A DNA stretch of 64,000 nucleotides from Granulicella aggregans (GTDB taxonomy: Bacteria > Acidobacteriota > Terriglobia > Terriglobales > Acidobacteriaceae), in NCBI RefSeq assembly GCF_014203275.1, contig NZ_JACHIP010000002.1:124001-188000 (forward strand). The letters are read 5' to 3'. The notes beneath the pieces are model-generated. The model was not told the origin of the DNA. It made no database searches and worked only from the letters and a program-made list of their open reading frames with translations. How positions within the stretch are numbered: the first letter of the stretch is position 1; each line of letters begins with the position of its first letter. The translations under genes and the position numbers were made by a program. Positions 18,749 to 28,162 of the stretch are shown here, in pieces.

Positions 18749-20074
18749 ATGGCAGTAACTGTGTTGCTGGCTCTCGCTGTTTTCCTGAAATGGGTTCTCC
18801 TGCTTGTTACTCTTCCGCTTGTGGTCGAGCTGTTCCTGCTCACGATCGGGTCGATGCTGCCTGCCCGGCGGGAAGAGGCCGTGACTGGCGGCGTGGTTGC
18901 CCTGAATGCTTCCGAGGGCACGGCAGCTGAACTCGAGAACTATCGGCATGACTTCAACGATGCCAGTTCGCGTACCCCGAAACGCATGATGATCATCGTT
19001 CCAAGCCACAACGAAGAGTTGTGCATCGCCCGCTGTGTTCAAAGCCTGACGGAGGCGACCGGAAACCCTGACGACGTGCTGGTGATTGCGCACAACTGCA
19101 GCGACGCCACCGCCGAACGGGCGCGGAAGGCCGGTGCGCGGGTCGAGGTAGTCAACGATCTATCCCGTGCAGGTAAGGGTCATGCTCTGAAGCACGGTTT
19201 CGAGTACGCGTTCGGCCCGGGAATGGCGGATGCGGTGATGATCGTCGATGCGGATTCGACTGTCTCGCCTAATATTGTTCGAGTCGTCTTGAAGCAGCTT
19301 GCGTCCTCTCCCGTGGTGCAATGCCGTTACCAGGTGAGGAACTTCTCGGCTTCGTGGCGGACCGGGCTTACTTCGCTCGCGTTTCTGGGCATCAACGTGG
19401 TGCGCGCGCGAGGTCGGGATAATCTTGGTCTCTCCTGCGGCATCTTCGGCAACGGCTTCGCGATGCGGCGCGAGGTGCTGGAAGACGTGGCCTACGACGC
19501 CCACTCGATCGTTGAAGATATGGAGTTCCACCTATCGCTGGTGGAGCGCGGTTATAAAGTCCGCTTTATCGAAGAAGCTTACGTGCTGGGCGACATGCCG
19601 CTCTCCGCGAGCACCTCGGCGAGCCAGCACTCACGCTGGGAGGGTGGACGCCTGCGCCTGCTGCGGGACTGGGGCTTTCGGCTCGTGGGCAATGTAGCGG
19701 CAGGCAAACTTAGGCTCTCTGAACCCCTGATCGACCTCCTCGGGCTTCCCCTCGCCCTTGAGGTCTTTTCGCTGGGACTTCTCCTGCTCTACCCAACCAG
19801 CCTGACTCGGAGCTACGTGCTCATCGCTTTCGGCGTCATCCTGCTGCACATGGCCGCGATCGTTAGAGTCAGTCCAGACCGCAAAGGCAGCCTACAGGCT
19901 CTTTTGCTGTCTCCGGTATATCTCTTCTGGCGGGTCACGATGGTTACTTCCGCCGTACGCGCCTCCGGAAAGGGAGCTACCTGGGTTCGCACGACGCGGG
20001 ATACCGTAGTCGAAGTTGCGCCACAGGAGATTCTGGCCGCCAAAGCCGCCAATCATACTCAGGAGATTTCATGA
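18749..20074 (+). CDS. Membrane-bound glycosyltransferase family 2
   Basis: Processive-type GT2 layout in 441 aa: an N-terminal membrane helix (about 5-35), a cytoplasmic GT-A domain with MIIVPSHNEE, the DXD motif in MIVDADSTV, the catalytic ED in VEDMEFHLSL, and a SRWEGGR element like the (Q/R)xxRW motif, then C-terminal membrane helices. Such proteins add sugars to membrane-embedded acceptors. Its stop overlaps the ATG of the Wza-like gene by four bases, so it is coupled to the export machinery. Confidence 0.85.
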   Translation: MAVTVLLALAVFLKWVLLLVTLPLVVELFLLTIGSMLPARREEAVTGGVVALNASEGTAAELENYRHDFNDASSRTPKRMMIIVPSHNEELCIARCVQSLTEATGNPDDVLVIAHNCSDATAERARKAGARVEVVNDLSRAGKGHALKHGFEYAFGPGMADAVMIVDADSTVSPNIVRVVLKQLASSPVVQCRYQVRNFSASWRTGLTSLAFLGINVVRARGRDNLGLSCGIFGNGFAMRREVLEDVAYDAHSIVEDMEFHLSLVERGYKVRFIEEAYVLGDMPLSASTSASQHSRWEGGRLRLLRDWGFRLVGNVAAGKLRLSEPLIDLLGLPLALEVFSLGLLLLYPTSLTRSYVLIAFGVILLHMAAIVRVSPDRKGSLQALLLSPVYLFWRVTMVTSAVRASGKGATWVRTTRDTVVEVAPQEILAAKAANHTQEIS

Positions 20075-21108
20075 AGTTCACTCCCCAAACTCTCCTTGGA
20101 CGGTTCCTGCAGGTATCCGCGATAGGCTGCGGAATGCTGTTCGCGAGCGCGTCTTCACAGGCATTCTCTCAAGCTCAGCCGGGCGGACAGGACGGCAGTG
20201 CCACCACCACCGGGTCGACTCCTCAGGAGTCTGGTCTGCAGCGGCATCCGCTCGAGCTTGAGGCCAGTCAGCCAAGCGCGGACGAGGAGTATCTGCTGGG
20301 CGGCGGCGATGACATAGTCGTCACGGTCTCCGGCCGGCCGGAGTTGAGCGGCGCGCATGTCATCGGCCCCGACGGGCGCATCACAATGCCTGTCATCGGA
20401 ACGGTGAATATCGGCGAAAAGTCGCGAGATGACGCCGCCAAAGCCGTGGATACAGCCCTCTCGAAGTACTACAGCGGAGAGATGTCTTCCACCATACAGG
20501 TGACCAAGTACGGTTCAAACCACATTCTGCTGCTCGGAGCCATTGAAAAGCCCGGCGTGATCACATTCGACCAACCGCCAACTTTGCTTGAGGCGGTCAC
20601 ACGTGCAGGGCTCGTCTACAACGCCGATAAGACGACACAGATGGCTCGCAAGTGTGTGATTTATCGCGGCGACGATAAGGTGATGAATGTAAACCTGAGC
20701 GAACGCTTCGACAGCAAGCGAGCTCTGAACAATGTTCGGCTAAGACGCAACGACATCGTCTATTTTCCGGAAGACCAGGCGAGTCTGATCTCGGTTCTGG
20801 GCGAGGTAACTCACCCCGGCCCGGTAAGGCTCGCTGGGAACAGCACGGTGACTACTCTGCTTTCAAGCGCGGGTGGCATTACGGAGAAGGCGGGCAATCC
20901 GTTGATCCAAGTCATTACACCCTCAACGGGAAAGATTCAGACAGTCAAGTTCAAAGATCTTCTACAGCCACCGGCTGGAACGGATATTGCGCTGCACGAC
21001 GGAGACGTCATCTTCGTGCCGCGCAGTGGATTGGCAAAGACTGGCTTCTTCTTCCAGCAGATATCTCCCATCATCGGAATTGGGACGATCTTCACGTTGG
21101 CGCGTTAG
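20071..21108 (+). CDS. Polysaccharide export protein, Wza-like (Poly_export/SLBB)
   Basis: 345 aa with an N-terminal export signal, the Poly_export domain (about 70-150, starting near YLLGGGDDIVVTVSGRPE) and two SLBB-type soluble domains, the second at about 250-310 (SVLGEVTHPGPV). Proteins of this family form the periplasmic/outer-membrane channel for capsule or EPS. The signal contains AIGC, a poor lipobox, followed by an AFSQA-like signal peptidase I site, so lipidation is uncertain. It overlaps the upstream GT2 gene and precedes the Wzc-like gene, the standard order of an export cassette. Confidence 0.9.
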   Translation: MKFTPQTLLGRFLQVSAIGCGMLFASASSQAFSQAQPGGQDGSATTTGSTPQESGLQRHPLELEASQPSADEEYLLGGGDDIVVTVSGRPELSGAHVIGPDGRITMPVIGTVNIGEKSRDDAAKAVDTALSKYYSGEMSSTIQVTKYGSNHILLLGAIEKPGVITFDQPPTLLEAVTRAGLVYNADKTTQMARKCVIYRGDDKVMNVNLSERFDSKRALNNVRLRRNDIVYFPEDQASLISVLGEVTHPGPVRLAGNSTVTTLLSSAGGITEKAGNPLIQVITPSTGKIQTVKFKDLLQPPAGTDIALHDGDVIFVPRSGLAKTGFFFQQISPIIGIGTIFTLAR

Positions 21109-21201
21109 GCACGAGACGCAGTCGATCGACGCATGGCAACAGACGCACGGCAAAGATAGCGCACGATGCTTCAAATCAATTTCTCTGGAGAATGATCTAG
21201 T

Positions 21202-23274
21202 ATGCCCTCAACCAGCGAGCTCTCCCCGATCGCCTCACCACCTGGAGTTGCGTCCTCCACCGGCGAGCCTGTACGGGTTGGCATTCAGCCCCTCGACCTC
21301 ATCCGCCGACACGCAAAGCTCGCGGTCGGGGTTGCGCTCTCAGTAGGCCTGCTCGGCGCCTTGGTGCTGCACAACCGTATGAGGCCGTCCTACGAGTCCA
21401 CAGCCGTCGTCTATGTCTCGCCTATCTTCCCCACTGCGCTGGGCGACAGCCACGATCATGACCGCCAATACGACTCCTTCCTGGAACAACAGGTGACGTC
21501 GGCAACGCGTTACGAGACGCTGCAGAAGGCGATCCGGAAGTTCCCCCAGGCATGGCCTCAGATTTTTCCCGGCGAGCCGGAGCAGAACCAGATTCTCAGA
21601 CTCCAGAAGGCGTTGAAGGTAGAGCAGGTCGGACACAGCTATGAGGTCGCGATAACGCTTGAGAGCGATCGTCCGGCAACAGTAGCGGACTTCGTCAACG
21701 AAATTACATCGCAGTACCTCGCCGATGCGCGTGACCAGGAAGTCTTTGGCCACGATCAGAAGCTGGCAACCCTGAAGCAGGATAAAGCTGACATCGAGCG
21801 TCAGCTGGCCGCTGCCATGCAGAAGCAGAACCAGTTGCTGCAGGATGTTGGCATGGCTCACTATGAAGCCACTGGCGGGGCCAATCCCTTTGATGACAGG
21901 CTCGGCAAGTTGCGCGAGGAGTACAGCGACGCGCGTGAGAAGGCGACCGAGGCTGACGCAGAACTTCGCTCTCTGGGCACGGGCAGCACCCCCAGCCCTG
22001 CTCTACTGCAGGCAGCTCAGGAAGAGGTGAACCTGGATGGCTCAGTGGGAGCAATCAAATCCGGGCTGACCGCCAAGAAGGCGGCGAATCTTTCGCTGAT
22101 GACCGGGCTGAAGCCTACCAATCCCGCTTACCTCCAGATGCAGAACGATAACTCTGAGATTGATCAACGTCTTGAACAGATCAATCGAGAGGCGATCCGA
22201 AAGGCTTCCGCGCATATTCAGCAACGGGCATTGTCTGCCAAATCGCGTGCAACAAGCCTAGAGAATGACCTGTCCGCTGACATTGCAAAGACAACTTCGG
22301 AGGCATCGACAGCGCGTCCCCGACTCCAGCAATCCCAGCTGGTCTCTTCAGAGGTGGACCGGCTGCTGGCCATGGAAGGCGTAGTCGAGACACGTCTCCA
22401 GAACGTCTCGCTTGAGGGCGACTCACCTGGATCGGTGCGTCTCTTCTCAGCGGCTCTGCCTCCCAACGGCGCGGTCAAGCGCAAGACCGCAATCGCTTAC
22501 GGTGCGCTGTTGATCGCGTGCCTGCTATCCGGATTCGCTGCAGCGTTCATCGCCGATGCAGTCGACCCGCACATCTACACCAGCCGCGACATCCGGAAAG
22601 TGGTTGGCTTCCCGCCAATCGGCCTGCTGCTGAGCGACTCGGAGTTTTCTCCGGACATTCAACGCGAGTACTTCCTGCGTCTAGCGGGTGGCCTGGACCA
22701 AGCCCATCGCCGCACCGGAGCACGTACCTTTGTGTTCCCCTCGGTGGGACGGAGCAACTCCAGCACCATCGTGGAACGGCTCGGCGCTGAGCTTTCAAGC
22801 AACGGTTTGCGCGTCCTGGTGGTCAACATACTGCACCCCGGACAGGCGAAGCCGACAACCAAGACGGCCGGCGTCGAAACTGGACAGCCGAATCCGCGTC
22901 TGCTCACGGTTACAGATGGCTCAGCCCAGCTCTCCACCGAGGTCGACAAAGAGCCCTATCGCGTCATCTCGCTTCCGGCTTCGGAGGTCGCAGAGTTGCT
23001 GCGTCGCTCTCGCAGCTACTACAACACCATCCTGGTTGCAGCCGACCCGCTCTTCACCTCCGCGTATACGGAACACTTTGCACGCACCGCCGATGGAACG
23101 GTGCTGATCGTCGATTCTGGCGAAACTCGCAAGGACGAGCTTGTCCGCGCAGCGCGCCTGCTGGAACGGCTGAAGATCGCGGGAATCGCCATCGTGCTGA
23201 ACGGAGTGACCGAGAAGCGCGCCGAAGAGGATGTCGCCAAGACCATCGCCGACTATCGCCGAAGCGCCGCTTAG
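21202..23274 (+). CDS. Wzc-like polysaccharide co-polymerase with a degenerate kinase domain
   Basis: 690 aa: an N-terminal Wzz domain with a first membrane helix (about 40-55), a long periplasmic coiled-coil region (about 160-400), a second membrane helix (about 430-455), then a cytoplasmic domain shaped like a BY-kinase. The ATPase motifs are lost. The P-loop position reads SVGRSNSST (514-522) with no Lys, the Walker A' region reads VLVVNILHPG instead of an Asp-x-Asp motif, and the Walker B position reads ILVAADP with Ala for the Asp. The C terminus ends with a single Tyr rather than a Tyr cluster. It probably still sets chain length with the Wza- and Wzy-like proteins but is unlikely to autophosphorylate. 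Confidence 0.88.
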   Translation: MPSTSELSPIASPPGVASSTGEPVRVGIQPLDLIRRHAKLAVGVALSVGLLGALVLHNRMRPSYESTAVVYVSPIFPTALGDSHDHDRQYDSFLEQQVTSATRYETLQKAIRKFPQAWPQIFPGEPEQNQILRLQKALKVEQVGHSYEVAITLESDRPATVADFVNEITSQYLADARDQEVFGHDQKLATLKQDKADIERQLAAAMQKQNQLLQDVGMAHYEATGGANPFDDRLGKLREEYSDAREKATEADAELRSLGTGSTPSPALLQAAQEEVNLDGSVGAIKSGLTAKKAANLSLMTGLKPTNPAYLQMQNDNSEIDQRLEQINREAIRKASAHIQQRALSAKSRATSLENDLSADIAKTTSEASTARPRLQQSQLVSSEVDRLLAMEGVVETRLQNVSLEGDSPGSVRLFSAALPPNGAVKRKTAIAYGALLIACLLSGFAAAFIADAVDPHIYTSRDIRKVVGFPPIGLLLSDSEFSPDIQREYFLRLAGGLDQAHRRTGARTFVFPSVGRSNSSTIVERLGAELSSNGLRVLVVNILHPGQAKPTTKTAGVETGQPNPRLLTVTDGSAQLSTEVDKEPYRVISLPASEVAELLRRSRSYYNTILVAADPLFTSAYTEHFARTADGTVLIVDSGETRKDELVRAARLLERLKIAGIAIVLNGVTEKRAEEDVAKTIADYRRSAA

Positions 23275-23336
23275 GCGTGCTCCGACACGCCCGGCAAAGC
23301 TAGTCCCGATTTTGAATAGCCCGCCCCAAGGAGCCT

Positions 23337-24749
23337 ATGCCGTCCTCTGATTCCCTGCTGCCACCGCTTACCACCGAAGAGATCGAGGGCGGGGCTGCGG
23401 CTGTTGAGGTACTCCAGGCAACGAAACAGCGCAATCTCGAAGGAACAGCGCTTAAGGCGACCCTTTGGACCGCAGGGTCCTATGGGATCTCTCAGTCTCT
23501 GAGGTTGGTAAACAACACACTGCTCACGCACATGTTGGTGCCAGAATACTTCGGCCTTATGGGCCTCGTAAGCACGATCACGCTGGGAGCGACCCTGATC
23601 TCTGACATTGGTCTCCTTCCCGGAGTGATCGGATCACCGCGCGGCGACGAGCCTATATTTCTTGATACAGCGTGGACGATCCAGGTTGTTCGCGGCTGTT
23701 TCCTCTGGGTTGTCGCTCTCATCCTTACAATACCTGCCGCACACTTTTATCGCGATTCCCGACTCTACATGCTGATTCCGATTGTCGCGTTCAGCACAGT
23801 CATCGACGGCTTTGCCAGCAGCAACCTGATGACGGCCGCTCGACATATCGGCGTCAAGCGGCTGTTGATGATCGATCTTTCCAGCCAGATAGTCACGATT
23901 CTTGTCACCTATGGTCTCGCGGTGGCCACCCACAGCATCTGGTCGCTCGTGGGTGGATCTCTTGCTGCCTCGGTTCTGAAGACCTCGATAAGCCACCTGC
24001 CGAAGATTCTTCCGGGAAGGAGGAACTCCTTCGCCTGGGAGAAAGACGCGGTCCACAGCCTCGTTCATTTCGGGAAGTGGATCATGCTCGGGACGGCGCT
24101 TTACTATATGGCGTCGCAGGCTGACCGGCTTATCCTGGGACGGCTTGTCGGGGCTAGTATCCTAGGCGTATATATCGTCGCCTTCACCTTTGCGGATATT
24201 CCGCGACAGGTCATCCAGCAGTTCTCCTACCGTGTAGGTCTTCCCTTCATCTCGAAGCTGGTTCATCTGCCCCTGCCGGAGTTCCGCAAGAACTGCCTGA
24301 AGTATCGTTTCTACGTGCTTGCCGCTGGTTCGTTGGTCCTCAGCCTGGTAGTCAACTTCGGTGGCACCATCATCCCTCACCTTTATGACAAACGTTACGC
24401 CGACACGGCGTGGATGATCCCAATCCTTGCGCTTGGTCTATGGCATACGCTGATGTACGCAACCATCGGCGATATTCTCTTCGCGCTCGGGAAGTCAAAG
24501 TACAACGCCATCGGAACGGCATGCTATTGCGCTACGATGTTCCTCGCTCTCCCTATCGCGTATGCTCACTTCGGTCTGCGCGGTGCGGTCATCAGCGTGG
24601 CTGCAGGCGACTTCCCCTTTTACTTGGTGCTGACCTGGGGTGTCTGGAAGGAGAAGGTCAGTGTGTGGCGGCAGGACATCTATTCGACGGCGATGTTTCT
24701 CGGATTTCTCGGCATCGGCCACTTCGTCAAGAAGCTCATTCTGGGATAA
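23337..24749 (+). CDS. Wzx-type flippase (MOP/MATE superfamily)
   Basis: 470 aa with 12 or more predicted membrane segments and the polysaccharide_synt pattern (SYGISQSLRLVNNTLLTHML near residue 50, an early amphipathic N-terminal tail). AAGGAG sits just before ATG 23337. Flippases of this family move undecaprenyl-pyrophosphate-linked repeat units across the inner membrane. It lies directly after the Wzc-like gene and before an acyltransferase, which supports a complete Wzx/Wzy export route. Confidence 0.88.
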   Translation: MPSSDSLLPPLTTEEIEGGAAAVEVLQATKQRNLEGTALKATLWTAGSYGISQSLRLVNNTLLTHMLVPEYFGLMGLVSTITLGATLISDIGLLPGVIGSPRGDEPIFLDTAWTIQVVRGCFLWVVALILTIPAAHFYRDSRLYMLIPIVAFSTVIDGFASSNLMTAARHIGVKRLLMIDLSSQIVTILVTYGLAVATHSIWSLVGGSLAASVLKTSISHLPKILPGRRNSFAWEKDAVHSLVHFGKWIMLGTALYYMASQADRLILGRLVGASILGVYIVAFTFADIPRQVIQQFSYRVGLPFISKLVHLPLPEFRKNCLKYRFYVLAAGSLVLSLVVNFGGTIIPHLYDKRYADTAWMIPILALGLWHTLMYATIGDILFALGKSKYNAIGTACYCATMFLALPIAYAHFGLRGAVISVAAGDFPFYLVLTWGVWKEKVSVWRQDIYSTAMFLGFLGIGHFVKKLILG

Positions 24750-24765
24750 GCAGGGCCTCTGAACT

Positions 24766-25377
24766 ATGCTCAAGAACCTCATCAGAAAGATTGCCTTCAG
24801 GACCGGGAGACTTACGTCGCTCTACCTGAAGTTATGCGGTCCGGGCGGCTCCGAGTACGCCGACTTTCTGCGCGCGCGAAAGGTCTTTCACGCTCAGGGC
24901 GAGCACTGCAGCATCCTGATGTCGACCCAGTTCTCTGATCCAAAGTATGTCGAACTAGGCAATAATGTTCAGTTCGCGACGTGTACCATCCTGGGTCACG
25001 ACGGCTCGAACGCGATGCTGAACCGCGCATACAACGTCGCGCTCGAGGGAGTCGGAGCGGTCCGTATCAAGGACAATGTCTTCATCGGGCATAACGCGAT
25101 CGTCATGCCCGGCATTACGATTGGCCCCAACGCGATCGTCGCCGCGGGGGCGGTCGTCACGAAGGACGTTCCTCCGGGAACCGTAGTTGGCGGTGTTCCG
25201 GCACGGGTTATCGGAAACATCGAAGATCTGCTCGCAAGGCGAATCGAAGAGTCAGCAAATCTTCCCTGGGCCGACTTGATTGCAAAACGAGGGGTTCGCG
25301 GATTCGATCCGGCCATGGAACCCGAGCTGGTCGCCCGGCGCGTTGCGTACTTCTTCAAGGAGAGTTCCGAGGCGTAA
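24766..25377 (+). CDS. Left-handed beta-helix (hexapeptide) acyltransferase
   Basis: 203 aa with a C-terminal hexapeptide coil ([18 protein letters not shown] and [19 protein letters not shown]) ending in the [11 protein letters not shown] element of the maltose/galactoside/EPS O-acetyltransferase group. It most likely acetylates a sugar of the exopolysaccharide. It starts 16 bases after the flippase and is followed by a GT4 gene in the same direction. Confidence 0.87.
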   Translation: MLKNLIRKIAFRTGRLTSLYLKLCGPGGSEYADFLRARKVFHAQGEHCSILMSTQFSDPKYVELGNNVQFATCTILGHDGSNAMLNRAYNVALEGVGAVRIKDNVFIGHNAIVMPGITIGPNAIVAAGAVVTKDVPPGTVVGGVPARVIGNIEDLLARRIEESANLPWADLIAKRGVRGFDPAMEPELVARRVAYFFKESSEA

Positions 25378-25392
25378 CTCCCGGACAACCGT

Positions 25393-26544
25393 ATGACCTC
25401 CAGCGCCAATTCGCTTCGCATCACCTTTCTTCTGCCTATGTCCGCGGCCAAGCCGGCGGGGGGCTTCAAGGTGGTGTACGAGTACGCGAATTTTTTAGTC
25501 GCGCGAGGCCATCAGGTGAAGGTCATCCATCCGAACCTGCTGCGGATCGATGAGCCGCTGTCTTCTCTTGGGTTGAAGGCAAAGATAAAAGCGGTGATGC
25601 GTTACTTCAAGATGAAGTGGACGAACGGCTATCGCCCCGATCACTGGTTTACCGTCTCCCCTGCTGTAGGCATGCCCTGGACGAAGGATCTTTCGGCGGC
25701 GAATGTTCCCGATGCGGATATCGTTGTCGCCACGGCGTGGGAGACAGTCGAGTGGGCGATCACCTACCCTCCGGGCAAGGGCAGACGTTTCTATATCATT
25801 CAACATCTCGAGACTTGGTCCGGACCGGAAGAGCGCGTCTTCGACACATGGAAGGCGCCGTTCGAAAAGATCGTCATCGCCGGATGGCTGCAGCGCATCG
25901 CCACCGAGATGGGACTGACGTCTCATCTGATCCCCAACGGCATGGACTTCACCCGGTTTAGGCAGACGGTGCCATCTGAAGATCGCGATCCGCATCAGTT
26001 GCTGATGCTGTATCACATCGTGGAATGGAAGGGTTCAGCGGACGGTCTCGCGGCCTTTGAGATTGCGCGACAGACGATTCCGGAGCTACGTCTGACACTG
26101 TTCGGCATCGATCCCGCGCCGCCGAAGTTGCCGCCGGGAGTCGAATATCACCACCAACCGCCGCAGGATATGCTGAACAGCTTCTACAACCGCGCCGCGG
26201 TCTTCATCAGCCCAAGCTGGACCGAAGGCTGGGGGCTGCCGCCAGCGGAGGCTCTGATGTGCGGTGGTGCGATCGCCGTGACACGCGGTGGAGCCGACGA
26301 GGCATTTGCGATAGACAACGAGACCGCGCTGGTGAGCCCGATCAAAGATCCGGCTGCGCTCGCGGCGAACATCATCCGGCTCGTGCTCGATAGGGAACTT
26401 CGACTAAGGCTGGCAAAGCAGGGACATGAACTAATTCAGCAATTCACGTGGGAACGCTCGGGCATCGCGCTTGAAGCTTTGATGCTTGACGCCGTCGCGC
26501 CCATGGCCGAGCATGCGAACGCAGAGATCGAGACGACCGTATGA
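25393..26544 (+). CDS. Glycosyltransferase family 4
   Basis: 383-aa GT-B protein. The N-terminal domain has RITFLLPMSAAKPAGGFKVV, a G-rich acceptor-side loop. The C-terminal domain has SPSWTEGWGLPPAEALMCGG with the EX7E pair and TRGGADE. It transfers an unknown sugar in EPS assembly. Its stop overlaps the start of the next GT2 gene by four bases (ATGA). Confidence 0.88.
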   Translation: MTSSANSLRITFLLPMSAAKPAGGFKVVYEYANFLVARGHQVKVIHPNLLRIDEPLSSLGLKAKIKAVMRYFKMKWTNGYRPDHWFTVSPAVGMPWTKDLSAANVPDADIVVATAWETVEWAITYPPGKGRRFYIIQHLETWSGPEERVFDTWKAPFEKIVIAGWLQRIATEMGLTSHLIPNGMDFTRFRQTVPSEDRDPHQLLMLYHIVEWKGSADGLAAFEIARQTIPELRLTLFGIDPAPPKLPPGVEYHHQPPQDMLNSFYNRAAVFISPSWTEGWGLPPAEALMCGGAIAVTRGGADEAFAIDNETALVSPIKDPAALAANIIRLVLDRELRLRLAKQGHELIQQFTWERSGIALEALMLDAVAPMAEHANAEIETTV

Positions 26545-27578
26545 GCGACACCACTGCCAATTCGTCCCTTCCACGCATCGGTGTTGTCGTCATCGGACGC
26601 AATGAAGGCGAGCGCCTGCGCGCCTGCCTCACCTCGGTCCTAGCGATGAACTATCCCGGCGACCTGCTGGACGTGATCTATGTCGACTCCTCTTCGACTG
26701 ACGGGTCGGTCGCGTTGGCAAAGAGCATGGGAGTGAGGACGATCGTGCTCGATGGACCAACGACAGCCGCGCGTGGTCGCAACGCTGGTTGGACAGCGAC
26801 GGATACTCCGTTCATTCTCTTTCTCGATGGCGATACGCTGCTCAATGCGGAGTTTGTCGCTACTTCCCTACCCCGGCTTGCGGACGGGAGCATCGCCGGC
26901 GTCTACGGGGATCGGCGCGAGATGCGGACCGCCGATTCGATCTACAACGCCATCTTCGACATGGACTGGAACGCGGCATCGAGCACGGGCAGCAGTTGGT
27001 CGATCTTCTTTGGCGGCGATGCCCTTGTCCGCCGGTCGGCGCTCGAGAGCGTCGGCGGCTATAACGAATCTCTGATCGCAGGCGAAGAGCCGGATCTCTG
27101 CCGTCGCATGCGCGGCCTTGGCAATCGCATCCTGCATATCGATGCGCCCATGACGCTGCATGACCTGGCGATGTACACCCTCAAGCAGTACTGGCGGCGA
27201 TCCGTTCGCACCGGCTATGCGTATGCCGAGATCTCTTCGATGTACGCGAACACGAACGATCCACTCTGGAGCGCCGAAAGCAGCAGCAACTGGACACGCG
27301 GGATATTCTGGACCTGCGGGCCAGCGTTTGCGACTCTGCTTTCGATCCTGATGTGGTCGCTACTACCCTTATTTCTCTTCCTTCTCGTCGCGCTCGCACT
27401 GTTCGCACGCACCGCGATGAAGGTTCGAAGCCGCACTGAATCCACGAAGTTATTGGCCGCCTACAGCGTTCACTCCCACCTGCAGCAGATTCCGATCTTC
27501 TTCGGCCAGCTTCGATATCGCAGGCAGCGCCAGCGCGGCGGCAACGCAGCGATCATCGAGTACAAATCCACCCCATAA
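26541..27578 (+). CDS. Glycosyltransferase family 2 with C-terminal membrane segment
   Basis: 345 aa. GT-A features are GVVVIGRNEGERL (14-26), VDSSSTDGS and the DXD motif in LFLDGDTLL. The EEPDLCRRMR element provides the catalytic acidic residue. A hydrophobic hairpin near residues 265-295 suggests membrane anchoring. It is coupled to the upstream GT4 and followed by a serine-acetyltransferase-like gene 17 bases on. Confidence 0.86.
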   Translation: MSDTTANSSLPRIGVVVIGRNEGERLRACLTSVLAMNYPGDLLDVIYVDSSSTDGSVALAKSMGVRTIVLDGPTTAARGRNAGWTATDTPFILFLDGDTLLNAEFVATSLPRLADGSIAGVYGDRREMRTADSIYNAIFDMDWNAASSTGSSWSIFFGGDALVRRSALESVGGYNESLIAGEEPDLCRRMRGLGNRILHIDAPMTLHDLAMYTLKQYWRRSVRTGYAYAEISSMYANTNDPLWSAESSSNWTRGIFWTCGPAFATLLSILMWSLLPLFLFLLVALALFARTAMKVRSRTESTKLLAAYSVHSHLQQIPIFFGQLRYRRQRQRGGNAAIIEYKSTP

Positions 27579-27595
27579 CCCTCTGGAGCGGGACG

Positions 27596-28153
27596 ATGTT
27601 CAAGGACTTCAAGGAAGACTGGGCAAACTATAACGGCGCCATCGGCCACCGTGGTCTGTGGGCGATGGCAACCTATCGCTTCGGGCAATGGCGCTACACC
27701 ATCAAGTCAGGATTGATCCGCAAGCCTTTCTCGATGCTCTACAAGGTGTTGAAGGTCTTCAGTGAGATGGTCACCGGCGTCGAACTTCCCTGCGAGACAG
27801 TCGTCGGCAAGCGACTCATGATCGAACACGCCTTCGACATCGTCGTCAGCGGCGACGCCGTGCTCGGCGATGATGTCATCCTGCGCAACGGCGTCACCAT
27901 CGGCCTGCGCCACCGGCTCGTTCGCGGATCGCCAGTGATCGGCAATCGCTGTGACATCGGGGCAGGAGCGAAGATTCTGGGACCCATCAAGATTGGGGAC
28001 GATGTCGCCATAGGGGCAAACGCGGTCGTCATCACGGACGTGCCCTCGAACTCGATTGCAGTTGGCATTCCGGCGAAGATACGCCCCCGCAAGCCGGAGG
28101 CGATCGCCGCGCTACCGGAAGATTATGAGGCCAACGAACTTACGTCGCTTTGA
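27596..28153 (+). CDS. Serine-acetyltransferase-like hexapeptide acyltransferase
   Basis: 185 aa. An N-terminal helical part is followed by hexapeptide repeats with IEHAFDIVVSGDAVLGDD, which resembles CysE and its EPS relatives, and a C-terminal AVGIPAKIRP. True CysE proteins are longer (about 230-270 aa). In this locus it is more likely a sugar O-acetyltransferase than a cysteine-biosynthesis enzyme. It is the last rightward gene of the EPS cluster and converges on a leftward membrane protein with nine bases between the stops. Confidence 0.82.
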   Translation: MFKDFKEDWANYNGAIGHRGLWAMATYRFGQWRYTIKSGLIRKPFSMLYKVLKVFSEMVTGVELPCETVVGKRLMIEHAFDIVVSGDAVLGDDVILRNGVTIGLRHRLVRGSPVIGNRCDIGAGAKILGPIKIGDDVAIGANAVVITDVPSNSIAVGIPAKIRPRKPEAIAALPEDYEANELTSL

Positions 28154-28162
28154 TTGCAAACC

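Noticed and set aside
27596..28153. Annotation as cysE of cysteine biosynthesis
   Set aside because: The protein is shorter than CysE and lies inside an EPS cluster next to another hexapeptide acyltransferase, so a sugar acetyltransferase is more likely.
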